Source: Radiobacillus deserti (GTDB lineage: Bacteria > Bacillota > Bacilli > Bacillales > Amphibacillaceae). Taken from it: 64,000 nt of DNA. Each line of letters begins with the position of its first letter. Position 1 is the first letter of the stretch. The stretch covers positions 2,232,001-2,296,000 of the forward strand of contig NZ_CP041666.1 in the NCBI RefSeq assembly GCF_007301515.1, read 5' to 3'. Positions 36,396 to 44,399 of the stretch are shown here, one piece after another. Both the position numbers and the translations under genes were made by a program. The notes below the pieces were generated by a model. That model did not search any database. It saw only the letters and a list, made by a program, of their open reading frames with translations, and had not been told where the DNA came from.

Positions 36396-36791
36396 TTATG
36401 TAATAGAGGCTCCGATAACAAATGCTAGACCGACAGATACACCTAGAGATACAATTCCAACCGCGACATTGTTCTCTTTTAATTTTGTCTGAACGGAAAA
36501 ACTTCTAGTCAATCCTTCAAAGATGAAATATGCAATCATTTGTAAAAGAACACCGTACGCACCCCAAATGATTGTTTCGGTCACGACAACACTGTTATAA
36601 ATTGCAAAAGATAATATAATACAAATTCCAATGATCTTCCCTGAAATTGATAATGCTACAGCTGTATTTCCGTTTTTAATTTCTTCCCAGTCTTTGTATT
36701 TTGTTGTAATCCATTCAAAAATAACTAAGCCTATCACGACAATTGCTACTGCAATAATGAAATAAATAAATGTTAAAACAAATGGTCCCAT
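36396..36791 (-). CDS. DUF350 family membrane protein
   Basis: 131 residues with four hydrophobic helices (about 4-25, 47-64, 73-93, 108-129). The DUF350 pattern is clear: NTAVALSISGKIIGICIIL and NNVAVGIVSLGVSVGLAF, an internal repeat of two helix pairs. E. coli YjfL is the best-known member and also sits beside a PspA homologue. Start site AAGGAGGG. Spaced 15 bases after the DUF4247 gene. Confidence 0.85.
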   Translation of the reverse strand: MGPFVLTFIYFIIAVAIVVIGLVIFEWITTKYKDWEEIKNGNTAVALSISGKIIGICIILSFAIYNSVVVTETIIWGAYGVLLQMIAYFIFEGLTRSFSVQTKLKENNVAVGIVSLGVSVGLAFVIGASIT

Positions 36792-36806
36792 TTTATACCC
36801 TCCTTA

Positions 36807-37442
36807 TTATTTTCCTGAACCAGGTCCTCCACCACGATAATCAGACATTCCTCGGCCCGGTGACGTACTTGTTGTATAACCACCATAACACCCACCATTT
36901 TGACACTGTCTACGACGTTTATCCCAATCATCCACATCTAATAATCTGCTTAATAGCAAATAATTAAAGTATGTATTTAAGAAGCTCGGTGAATAATGAT
37001 TGCGGACAAATTCATCATTCGCAACCTCAATAAAGGTTACATCAGAATCTTCTTCGCTTTGCTTTATGGAAACAAAATGGTCGGGATAAGCTAGAATCTG
37101 TTGATTATCTTTGTAATCACTAACTTCTTCTGGTTGAATTTTCTCACGTAATAGTTCTACTGTCTCTTGAACATTAAATCTTCTCGTTGCATAAATGTTT
37201 GCATTTCCGTTATCCGTATTCACGACATCCAACAAGAAGAAATGATTCGAAATAAGTGCTTCAATATCGTTAGTCGTCGATTGATTTAGTTGATCACGTA
37301 ATTCGGATGCTGATGGTTCATCCGGAATATTGTCCACCGATACTTGTGGCTCCGATTCATCAAAAGACATCTGTTGTCCACATGCGGTTAACAATACAAA
37401 GAAAAGACCTAACACCGCAACAAGAAATCCCTTCTTCCTCAA
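36807..37442 (-). CDS. DUF4247 lipoprotein
   Basis: 211 residues from a TTG at 37440-37442 after AAGGAGGGAG. N-terminal signal peptide (RKKGFLVAVLGLFFVLL) ending in the lipobox LTAC, so the mature protein should be lipid-anchored outside the membrane. The middle is the DUF4247 domain; the tail is Cys-, Gly- and Arg-rich (CQNGGCYGGYTTS, GGGPGSG). Function unknown. Third gene of the PspA cluster. Confidence 0.85.
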   Translation of the reverse strand: MRKKGFLVAVLGLFFVLLTACGQQMSFDESEPQVSVDNIPDEPSASELRDQLNQSTTNDIEALISNHFFLLDVVNTDNGNANIYATRRFNVQETVELLREKIQPEEVSDYKDNQQILAYPDHFVSIKQSEEDSDVTFIEVANDEFVRNHYSPSFLNTYFNYLLLSRLLDVDDWDKRRRQCQNGGCYGGYTTSTSPGRGMSDYRGGGPGSGK

Positions 37443-37490
37443 CTTAACTCCCTCCTTCCTTCCATTTATACACCAAATGAACACAATAGA

Positions 37491-37519
37491 GAACCCCTGT
37501 AACAAGAATACAAGGGTTC
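37491..37519 (-). other. Hairpin between pspA and the DUF4247 gene
   Basis: Arms 37491-37500 and 37510-37519 pair with one mismatch. There is no T-run, so it more likely slows decay or partly stops transcription after pspA. Confidence 0.4.
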
Positions 37520-37535
37520 ATCTTGTGACAATTAC

Positions 37536-38204
37536 CTATTCTTTTCCTAATTTCTTTTTAAGTGCTGCTAATTCATCGTCTACGCCGTTATCTTCGAGTG
37601 CTTCGAATTCGTCGTCTAGCGATTTACTAGCAGCGGACAAGTCTTCACTAGTTTCAGCTTCTGCTTCGAATTGCATCACCTTTTCTTCCATGCGTTCGAA
37701 GCCACGTTTCGATTCATCATTTCCAATCGAAGACATCGATCTATTAATTTTTGTTTTCGTCTTCGCTGTCTCAGCACGAGCTTTTAAGGAATCTTTTTTC
37801 AATTTCATTTCTTGGTATTCTTTTTTCATTTCATCCAGTTTACTTCTAAGCGTATCTGCATCAGCTTTCGCTCTTTCCCAAGATGCTTGGAAAGAGTCCG
37901 CTTGTTCTTGGTGGTCTTTCTTATCTTCTAGCGCTCTTCTTGCTAGATCATCATTCCCAGCTTCAATTGCTTTCTCCGCTTGATCTTGACGCTTTTCTAC
38001 AATCGATAACGCGTCTTCATATTTGCGCTTTAACATTTTTTCGTTTGCAATTTGCTTGGCAACAGAGCTTTCCACTTCCCGAATATCAGATTCCATATCA
38101 CGCATAAATTGGTCTAACATCTTTACTGGATCTTCTGCTTTGTCTAACATCGCATTTAACTCTGAACTTACGACTGTGCTAACACGTTTGAAAAATTTAA
38201 ACAT
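37536..38204 (-). CDS. pspA: PspA/IM30 family membrane-stress protein
   Basis: 222 residues, almost wholly coiled coil, as in the ESCRT-III-like PspA/Vipp1 family that coats and repairs stressed membranes. The N-terminal amphipathic helix MFKFFKRVSTVVSSELNAML is the membrane-binding part. The signature KAEDPVKMLDQFMRDMESDI follows. B. subtilis has two members, PspA (YdjF) and LiaH; I cannot say which is closer. Start site AAGGAGGAG. Second gene of a five-gene cluster behind a sigma-W-type promoter. Confidence 0.93.
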   Translation of the reverse strand: MFKFFKRVSTVVSSELNAMLDKAEDPVKMLDQFMRDMESDIREVESSVAKQIANEKMLKRKYEDALSIVEKRQDQAEKAIEAGNDDLARRALEDKKDHQEQADSFQASWERAKADADTLRSKLDEMKKEYQEMKLKKDSLKARAETAKTKTKINRSMSSIGNDESKRGFERMEEKVMQFEAEAETSEDLSAASKSLDDEFEALEDNGVDDELAALKKKLGKE

Positions 38205-38219
38205 GTAAACTCCTCCTTA

Positions 38220-38729
38220 TTAATTAGAACCTGCAATGACTTTGACTTCATATTCTTCAATTGGATAGCCATAGCTTACTTCTATTTCACTACCCCAGCT
38301 TTCCACACTTAAGTAGTGTTCTTCCTCTTCATCGTAATAATCTGCATAATCGGTAGTTCGACCGTTTATGTTTTGGCTACGACCTTCTCCTACAACAGTA
38401 GCACGACCTTTTTCGTCTAAATAATAGGTCTTCCCATCATAGTGTAGCTCTTTAGGAAATGGCTCCGAAACTTGTAAAGGTATTTTACGGTATATACCTA
38501 ATTCTAGTTCATCATCCATTTCAGCAGAAAGCCATATAGTATTACGACCTTCTAATAGCTGATAAGCAACCCATTCATAGGAATGATCACGATAAGTAAT
38601 CTTCCCGACTACTTCGTAATCTGTTAAATCATACACAACAATATCCCCAACCTGAAGGGAAAGAACTGTACGCTCTCTAACAGGTGGCTTTTCTTCCTTT
38701 TTTTGAAATAATTTGGAGAACAATCCCAA
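38220..38729 (-). CDS. DUF4178 protein, first gene of the PspA cluster
   Basis: 169 residues. Basic N-terminus (FSKLFQKKEEKPPVRERTV), then a beta-rich DUF4178 domain with VGDIVVYDLTDYEVVGKITYRDHSYEW and WLSAEMDDELELGIY, then an acidic aromatic patch TDYADYYDEEEEHYLSVE. DUF4178 genes commonly sit with pspA and DUF350. The frame begins at GTG 38738, but AGGTG spacing favours the TTG at 38727-38729. No membrane helix; probably a cytoplasmic scaffold or regulator. Confidence 0.82.
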   Translation of the reverse strand: MGLFSKLFQKKEEKPPVRERTVLSLQVGDIVVYDLTDYEVVGKITYRDHSYEWVAYQLLEGRNTIWLSAEMDDELELGIYRKIPLQVSEPFPKELHYDGKTYYLDEKGRATVVGEGRSQNINGRTTDYADYYDEEEEHYLSVESWGSEIEVSYGYPIEEYEVKVIAGSN

Positions 38730-38774
38730 ATGGTGCACCTCATTTCTACGGGAATTTCCCTTATATTTAATTAA

Positions 38775-38800
38775 TACGAATCAAAATCTTTTCTGTTTCA
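38775..38800 (-). promoter_or_regulatory. Sigma-W-type ECF promoter of the PspA cluster
   Basis: On the minus strand the -35 element TGAAAC (38795-38800) and the -10 element CGTA (38775-38778) are exactly 16 bases apart, the B. subtilis sigma-W consensus. Transcription would start near 38768, about 40 bases before the first gene. Confidence 0.8.
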
Positions 38801-38860
38801 TTTTTTCTAAAAAAAATTCCTATAGATTATTATAACAAACATGGAATATCTTTAGTCCGT

Positions 38861-38926
38861 TCTTACTTAGAAGAATTTTATTTGTTTGTTATACTATAGC
38901 TATCTATTTGGAAGGGAAGGATTGAA
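38861..38926 (+). promoter_or_regulatory. Probable sigma-A promoter and ribosome site of pepQ
   Basis: A TATACT -10 in the stretch TTGTTATACTATAG, with a weak TTAGAA 17 bases upstream, precedes the strong site GGAAGGGAAGG. Confidence 0.5.
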
Positions 38927-40012
38927 ATGACTAGAGTTGATCGATTATTACAACATATGGAAGCCGAAGGAATAGACGGTGCGTTTATTACTTCCAAAGC
39001 AAATATCTATTACTATACGAATTACTTTACAGACCCTCATGAAAGGTTAGTCGCCCTTTACATAGACACCAGTGGAAACCGTCTGCTTATCTTACCAGGA
39101 ATGGAAAAAGAAGATGCAAAACATGCTGGTTGGGATGGAGATTTTCTTGCATATAGCGATACAGAGGACCCTTGGGCATTTTTTGAGACCTATTTGGAAA
39201 AGAACCCGCAACGGATTGGAATTGAAAAAGAGCAGTTATCTGTCTCTCGCTATGAAACACTAACAAGTTTGTTTGACCGAACCGTCTTCGAGGACTTTAC
39301 AGAGCTACTAAATCAAGTTCGATTGATCAAAGAAGCTGATGAATATCGACTATTAAAAGAGGCAGCTTCCCTTGCGGATTATGGGGTGAAAGTTGGGATA
39401 GAGTCCATCTCAGAAGGCAAAACGGAATTAGAAATTTTAGCAGCTATCGAATATGCATTGAAGAAGCAAGGTGTTCGAGAAATGTCATTTTCGACCATGG
39501 TTCTATCTGGCCAGAAAACGGCATCTCCACACGGAACGCCAGGTATGAAAAAGATCGAAAAAGGGGACCTTGTCTTATTTGACCTCGGTGTTGTGTGGAA
39601 CGGATATTGTTCCGATATAACTCGAACAGTAGCTTTCCACCATATGGAAGATAAGCAAAAAGAAATATATCAAACCGTTTTAGAAGCACAGAAAAAAGCA
39701 ATAGATCAAGTTCAACAAGGATTTGAAATTGGCACTATCGATAAAGCGGCTCGAGACCATATCCAAAATGCCGGCTATGGACCTTACTTTACGCATCGAA
39801 TTGGACATGGCATTGGCATTGATGTTCATGAGTTCCCATCCTTAACCACTAGTAATTCTTTAAACATTAGAAAAGGAATGAGCTTTACCATCGAGCCTGG
39901 TGTCTATGTCCCAGGAATTGGCGGTGTACGAATTGAAGATGAAATATTCGTAACCGAAAAAGGAGCAGAACTTTTAACTTCTTATCCGAAAGAGTTGCAA
40001 ATTATTAAATAA
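38927..40012 (+). CDS. pepQ: M24 family Xaa-Pro peptidase
   Basis: Cleaves the bond before proline in dipeptides or short peptides, in the cytoplasm. 361 residues: N-terminal creatinase-like domain (1-130), then the pita-bread metallopeptidase fold. Metal ligands visible: aspartates in LFDLGVVWNGYCSDITRT, H in HRIGHGIGIDVHE, and glutamates in FTIEPGVYVPG and VRIEDEI. It is divergent from the PspA cluster and followed by its own terminator. Whether it acts as PepQ or an aminopeptidase P is not decided by sequence. Confidence 0.9.
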   Translation: MTRVDRLLQHMEAEGIDGAFITSKANIYYYTNYFTDPHERLVALYIDTSGNRLLILPGMEKEDAKHAGWDGDFLAYSDTEDPWAFFETYLEKNPQRIGIEKEQLSVSRYETLTSLFDRTVFEDFTELLNQVRLIKEADEYRLLKEAASLADYGVKVGIESISEGKTELEILAAIEYALKKQGVREMSFSTMVLSGQKTASPHGTPGMKKIEKGDLVLFDLGVVWNGYCSDITRTVAFHHMEDKQKEIYQTVLEAQKKAIDQVQQGFEIGTIDKAARDHIQNAGYGPYFTHRIGHGIGIDVHEFPSLTTSNSLNIRKGMSFTIEPGVYVPGIGGVRIEDEIFVTEKGAELLTSYPKELQIIK

Positions 40013-40017
40013 ACCTA

Positions 40018-40063
40018 GCATCCGAACAAATTGGACAGCAAATTCGTTCGGATGCTTCTTTTT
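40018..40063 (+). terminator. Intrinsic terminator after pepQ
   Basis: Ten-pair stem (40018-40027 with 40046-40055) followed by TTCTTTTTAT. Confidence 0.85.
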
Positions 40064-40131
40064 ATCTATGTTTACATTCCGGTTTTATTTCAAAAAAGCG
40101 TCACAAAAATCCGCTTTCGCCTAGTGGGGAT

Positions 40132-40142
40132 GGTGATATAAT
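40132..40142 (+). promoter_or_regulatory. Extended -10 promoter of the uspA-like gene
   Basis: TGATATAAT matches TGnTATAAT, about 25 bases before the coding start's ribosome site; the -35 is weak. Confidence 0.5.
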
Positions 40143-40166
40143 AAAAGTAAGAAGGGAGTGTTTTCT

Positions 40167-40607
40167 ATGAAATTTGAATATCATCGTATTTTAGTAGCAG
40201 TAGACGGCTCTGAAGCTTCTGAGCATGCATTTTTAAAGGCAGTAGACATATGTAAGCGTAACCACGCAAAAATGATTCTTTCCCATATTGTAGACACGAG
40301 AACCTTCACGACCTTGGAAGCCTATGATCATTCGCTGGCAGATCGAGCAGAAGGATATGGAAATACCTTATTGAAAGAGTATGAACAAAAAGCGATAGAC
40401 GCGGGTGTAGGTTATGTAGAAACACTCATTGATTACGGATCTCCAAAAGTGAAAATTCCAAAGGATGTTGCCGTTCAATGCAACGCTGACCTCATTATTT
40501 GTGGTGCAACAGGCTTAAATGCTGTAGAACGTTTTTTAATTGGAAGTGTATCTGAGAGCATTACTCGTTATGCGAAATGTGATGTACTTGTAGTTCGAGG
40601 CTCCTAA
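40167..40607 (+). CDS. Universal stress protein (UspA family)
   Basis: 146 residues. Rossmann-like fold with the ATP-binding signature G-x2-G-x9-G-[ST] visible as GATGLNAVERFLIGSVSESI near the C-terminus, so it is the ATP-binding type. Start at 40167 after AAGGGAG; the upstream GTG overlaps that site. Convergent with ackA, with a shared terminator between. Stand-alone stress protein without a known partner. Confidence 0.9.
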   Translation: MKFEYHRILVAVDGSEASEHAFLKAVDICKRNHAKMILSHIVDTRTFTTLEAYDHSLADRAEGYGNTLLKEYEQKAIDAGVGYVETLIDYGSPKVKIPKDVAVQCNADLIICGATGLNAVERFLIGSVSESITRYAKCDVLVVRGS

Positions 40608-40617
40608 CAATAATAAA

Positions 40618-40656
40618 CAAGAAAAGAGGAGAACGTGATGTTCTCCTCTCGTTTTC
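40618..40656. terminator. Bidirectional terminator between uspA-like gene and ackA
   Basis: Ten-pair stem (40625-40634 with 40640-40649) flanked by A- and T-runs. Confidence 0.85.
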
Positions 40657-41861
40657 TTAATGCTGTGCAACTTTCAAGCCCTTTTCAACGGCATCGCGAG
40701 CAATCATTACTTCTTCGTTTGTAGGGATTACAATCACTTTAACCGGGGAATGTGGATAGTTTAAGAATGTTTCTTTTCCGCGAATTTGATTCAAGCTAGG
40801 GTCCCAATAAACACCCATGAATTCTAAACCTTTTAATACTCTTTCTCTAACTTCAATACTGTTTTCTCCAACCCCTGCAGTAAAGATAATAGCATCTACC
40901 CCATGCATTCTCGCTGCGTACGAACCTAAATATTTATGAATTCTTTCCGCAAATACTTCTAATGCAAGCTCTGCTCGCTCATCATTTTCTTTCGCTTTTT
41001 GTGTGATATCTCGTAAATCACTAGAAAAACCAGATAGAGCCAGCATTCCGCTTTCCTTGTTCAGTACATTCATTACTTCAGCAGCACTCTTGCCTGTTTT
41101 ATCCATAATATAAGGAATTAATGCAGGGTCAATATTTCCAGATCTTGTCCCCATCGTAACACCAGCTAACGGTGTGAATCCCATGGACGTATCTATCGAT
41201 TTCCCGTTTTCAATAGCGGCAATACTAGCACCATTTCCTAGGTGACAAGAAATTAGTCGAAGATTTTCCAGCGGCATCCCTAATAACTCTGCAGCACGCT
41301 GAGAGACATATTTGTGAGATGTGCCGTGGAAGCCATATTTTTCTAATTCCATATTGTTTGTAGTACTCGTATGGTAGGCTATAAAGATAGGACTGCTCGG
41401 GCATCGTTTGGTGAAATGCTGTATCAAATACTGCGACAGCAGGTACATTCGGTAAAATTTCACGAAATGCTTTTATTCCAGTTAAGTTAGCTGGATTGTG
41501 TAAAGGAGCTAAGTCAGAGACTTCCTCTATTTCTTGAATAATTGTGTCATCAATCAACACAGAATCACTAAATTTCTCTCCACCATGTACAAACACGATG
41601 ACCTATTGCATCGATTTCATCAAAGGACTGAATGACTTGGTTGGTAATTAATTTATCCAACAACATTTTGACAGCATCTTCATGATTCGCAATATCTTTA
41701 ACAGTTGTATCTTTTTCATCATTCACTTCGATTGTAAATACAGAATCTGCGATTCCAATGCGTTCCACTAGACCTTTCGTCAATACTTTTTCCTCGGGCA
41801 TTTCAATAAGTTGAAATTTTAAAGAAGAACTACCAGCATTTATTGCTAATATATTACTCAA
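40657..41861 (-). CDS. ackA: Acetate kinase, frame broken twice
   Basis: Converts acetyl phosphate and ADP to acetate and ATP. About 400 residues when joined: SNILAINAGSSSLKFQL to AIGHRV in one frame, VHGGEKFSDSVLIDD to EYYKQYGIRK in a second, KYGFHGTSHKYVSQ to the end in a third. Removing one base from the AAA at 41591-41593 and one from the T5 run at 41338-41342 restores the standard protein with no lost motif (FHGTSHKYV, SCHLGNGAS, TMGTRSGNIDP, FTAGVGEN are present). Error rather than decay is likely. Start is TTG at 41859-41861, as AAAGGA spacing requires. Confidence 0.9.
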
Positions 41862-41929
41862 TGTATTCAATCCTTTCTTGACTTCAAAGTCCTTCGATCA
41901 TTAATTCCTCTACCATTTAAACACCCGAC

Positions 41930-41971
41930 GCCTAAGTTTGCAATTACAATCCTATAATGGTAACGCTTGCG
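41930..41971 (-). promoter_or_regulatory. ackA promoter region with cre-like site
   Basis: A cre-like site at 41958-41971 matches 11 of 14 consensus positions and is close to the B. subtilis ackA cre; it lies upstream of a TTGCAA-N17-TTAAAT promoter, the layout needed for CcpA activation. Confidence 0.5.
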
Positions 41972-41993
41972 ACACAAAATTTTTATATTCTCA

Positions 41994-42986
41994 TTATTCT
42001 GTAAATCTTTCTGTCTCAAACCAATCGTTTATTTTCTTCAAAATATTGTCTGTTGCATAGGCATCTTTAAAGGACGGAAGTTGAGCAATTAACGCTTCTT
42101 TAGGAGCTTTTGTATGGTCTCCTTTTTTCTGGACTATAAAGATACTTTTTGCATTTTGCTCTGATTTAAACATAGAAGCTGGTAATTGTAATAATCCAAC
42201 TACATGAGCATGCTTATGCAGAAAATTATGAAGCTTGTCTGCTTGATCACTATCAAACAGAAAATTTGGGACTACAAAAAATAGGTACCCACCTTTTTTC
42301 GTATATTTGATGCTTTGTTCTATAAATAAATGATGTGCATACGAGTGACCTTGGTCTGCTTTTAATTCGTAATCATTAGCTCGTATATCATCTGGGTAGT
42401 ACCCAACAGGTAGATCACAAATCGTCACATCTACCGGCTCTAGTAAAAATGGACTTAGACTATCCTGGTGAAAATACTCCACTTCGATTTCTTGAAGATT
42501 AGCACTAGCTAGAGCTAGTCTAATTAATAAAGGGTCCACTTCACTTCCATAGGACTCTACACCATCCCCCAATTGGTTAAGGACTGCTGTTAACAAGTTG
42601 GATGTTCCGCAAGCTGGATCAAAAATTCGGATTTTTTCTTGCTTGGAGCCAAGCATCTTCTGTACAAGATACCCAATGAAAATTGCTACTGTATCTGGTG
42701 TAACAAGATGCTGTTGCTGGGCGCCATCTTTCATCCCTTTTAAGATGGCAAGTTGAAGACCTTTTCGAATCTCCTCTTTCTCATACTGCTCTATGTGTAA
42801 TTCTCTTACTTTTTTATGTAGATACTGCTCCAGCATTTCATTCATAGGTTCTGTAGGGGCTTGTCCAAGATAGTACTCCAAGCCAATCGCAATGGCTTCT
42901 AGATAAGGTACTTCCACTTGATGCTCTATCTTTTCTGCCATTTCATCTATCCATAAATAAAAAGCTTCAACATGTTGTTCATTCAT
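41994..42986 (-). CDS. ytxK: Class I SAM-dependent methyltransferase YtxK
   Basis: 330 residues from the ATG at 42984-42986 after GGAGGAAC. The N-terminal helical part resembles type I restriction methyltransferase HsdM-like proteins. SAM motif IRIFDPACGTSNLLTAVLNQLG and motif IV ICDLPVGYYPDD replace the N6-adenine NPPY by DLPVGYY. Next to ackA, as in B. subtilis. Substrate unknown; the altered catalytic motif argues against ordinary DNA adenine methylation. Confidence 0.88.
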   Translation of the reverse strand: MNEQHVEAFYLWIDEMAEKIEHQVEVPYLEAIAIGLEYYLGQAPTEPMNEMLEQYLHKKVRELHIEQYEKEEIRKGLQLAILKGMKDGAQQQHLVTPDTVAIFIGYLVQKMLGSKQEKIRIFDPACGTSNLLTAVLNQLGDGVESYGSEVDPLLIRLALASANLQEIEVEYFHQDSLSPFLLEPVDVTICDLPVGYYPDDIRANDYELKADQGHSYAHHLFIEQSIKYTKKGGYLFFVVPNFLFDSDQADKLHNFLHKHAHVVGLLQLPASMFKSEQNAKSIFIVQKKGDHTKAPKEALIAQLPSFKDAYATDNILKKINDWFETERFTE

Positions 42987-43037
42987 TAATATGTTCCTCC
43001 AATCCCTTACACCGGTATTCATCTTCTAGTTAAAAAG

Positions 43038-43075
43038 TAAAAACCGCCTCCACATTATTATGAAGGCAGTTAAAA
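43038..43075 (-). terminator. Intrinsic terminator after ytfJ
   Basis: Arms 43042-43052 and 43061-43071 with T5 on the minus strand. Confidence 0.7.
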
Positions 43076-43096
43076 TGAATGTCTAATATAATGATA

Positions 43097-43621
43097 CTAA
43101 ATGCTAGCGTCATCATCTCCGGATGATTTGTCTTTGGATTCTTTGTTATCATCTTTTTTGTCATCTTTTTTGTCGTCTTTCTTTTCGCCTTTCTTATCCT
43201 CTTTTCCTTTGTTCTCCCCTTTTTGGGAGCCTTTTAACACTTCTTGTATCTTTTCAACAGCCTGGGGAGCCAAATCAAGCATTTTCTCATAAAGGTGTGT
43301 ATGTTGGTCTAGATGAATCATTTGAACACCGTTGCTGTTTACAATTAAAAAGGCTATCGGTGTAATGGAGACACCGCCACCGCTTCCTCCACCAAATGGA
43401 AGGGGTTGCTCTGAGCTAGAAGAAGAATCTGATCCACCGCTTTGCTGCATATAAAAATCACTTCCACCTGCAGCAAATCCAAATCCTACTTTCGATACTG
43501 TTATGATAACGGTACCATCTGGAGACTCAATTGGGTCACCGATGATGGTATTAACATCTACCATATCTTTAAGATTTTCCATCGCCGTTGTCATCAAACC
43601 TTCAATTGGGTGTTCATTCAT
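43097..43621 (-). CDS. ytfJ: Sporulation protein YtfJ (GerW family)
   Basis: 174 residues. Conserved core 1-135: MNEHPIEGLMTTAMENLKDMVDVNTIIGDPI, GTVIITVSKVGFGFAAGGSD, and the glycine- and serine-rich loop SSSSSEQPLPFGGGSGGGVSITPIAF. The last 40 residues are a low-complexity charged tail with repeated KKDD units. GerW in B. subtilis affects germination. Follows ytfI with a 14-base gap. Start site AAGGAGGAAAAGG. Confidence 0.92.
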   Translation of the reverse strand: MNEHPIEGLMTTAMENLKDMVDVNTIIGDPIESPDGTVIITVSKVGFGFAAGGSDFYMQQSGGSDSSSSSEQPLPFGGGSGGGVSITPIAFLIVNSNGVQMIHLDQHTHLYEKMLDLAPQAVEKIQEVLKGSQKGENKGKEDKKGEKKDDKKDDKKDDNKESKDKSSGDDDASI

Positions 43622-43635
43622 GTTCCTTTTCCTCC

Positions 43636-44260
43636 TTAGGATTGTGGCAAATTACTAGTTTGAACTTGCTTCCGTTGTTTTTTTGTACTTTTCATAAATT
43701 GAATGAATGCGTATATAGCTTGTCCTACTCGAATGGAAACCATACATTCTAACTTTGTCATCGAATAAGTATGTTGAAACAGTGGAATGACTTGTAGAGT
43801 CGGTTTCTTTTTAAAGGTCATATGCTTACTTACATAATGAAGAACGGTACCTTTCATCCCCCATACTGCACCAGTCAGCATACCGGTGATACTAGCATCT
43901 CCAACGCCAATTCTGCTTATCCAATGGAAGCGGTGAATCTTCACTGGTCGAAGCAATTTTTCCATTGCTTTCTTTCGCTGCTTCGTCGATTGAACCCAGT
44001 TTTTCCATCCACTTAATTTTTTTTAAATAAGGATCTGAATACGATGCATGATCTTGAAACGTAGTACTAATGTCTGGCATCTTGTCCATCTCATCAAACG
44101 ATAACTGCCTTTTTAAGATGGGAATTTTCCAAATCTTTAACGAAACCATTATTTCGCTTTGTTTTGGTATAAGAACAAGGTTACATGTTGTATAGATTGG
44201 TAAGAAAAATACCACAATACATAAAAGGATTAGCAAAAATACACACACGACCCATATCAT
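43636..44260 (-). CDS. ytfI: DUF2953 membrane protein YtfI, frame broken once
   Basis: About 208 residues. One N-terminal membrane helix (about 3-25, MIWVVCVFLLILLCIVVFF), then a soluble domain whose DUF2953 motif HRFHWISRIGVGDASITGMLTGAVWGMKG is in a different frame. Removing one base from the TTT at 43979-43981 joins them as KEAMEKLLRPVKI. Adjacent to ytfJ, as in B. subtilis. Start at 44258-44260 after GGAGGTGTG. Confidence 0.8.
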
Positions 44261-44399
44261 ACGCACACCTCCATATTCCTCATTATTTTCATAGTTGGAC
44301 CGATTTAAACGAAGAATCCGCTTACGCTAGGATTTATATAAAAAGGATGATACGATGGAGGAGAAAGTTGCTTACATAACAGAATGGAGGAATCCTACA

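Noticed and set aside
37330..37983. 217-codon plus-strand frame across the DUF4247 and pspA genes
   Set aside because: Serine-rich antisense shadow of coiled-coil codons; no ribosome site and both minus genes are certain.
43101..43365. Plus-strand frames opposite the YtfJ tail
   Set aside because: Serine/leucine/phenylalanine shadows of the lysine-aspartate repeat codons.
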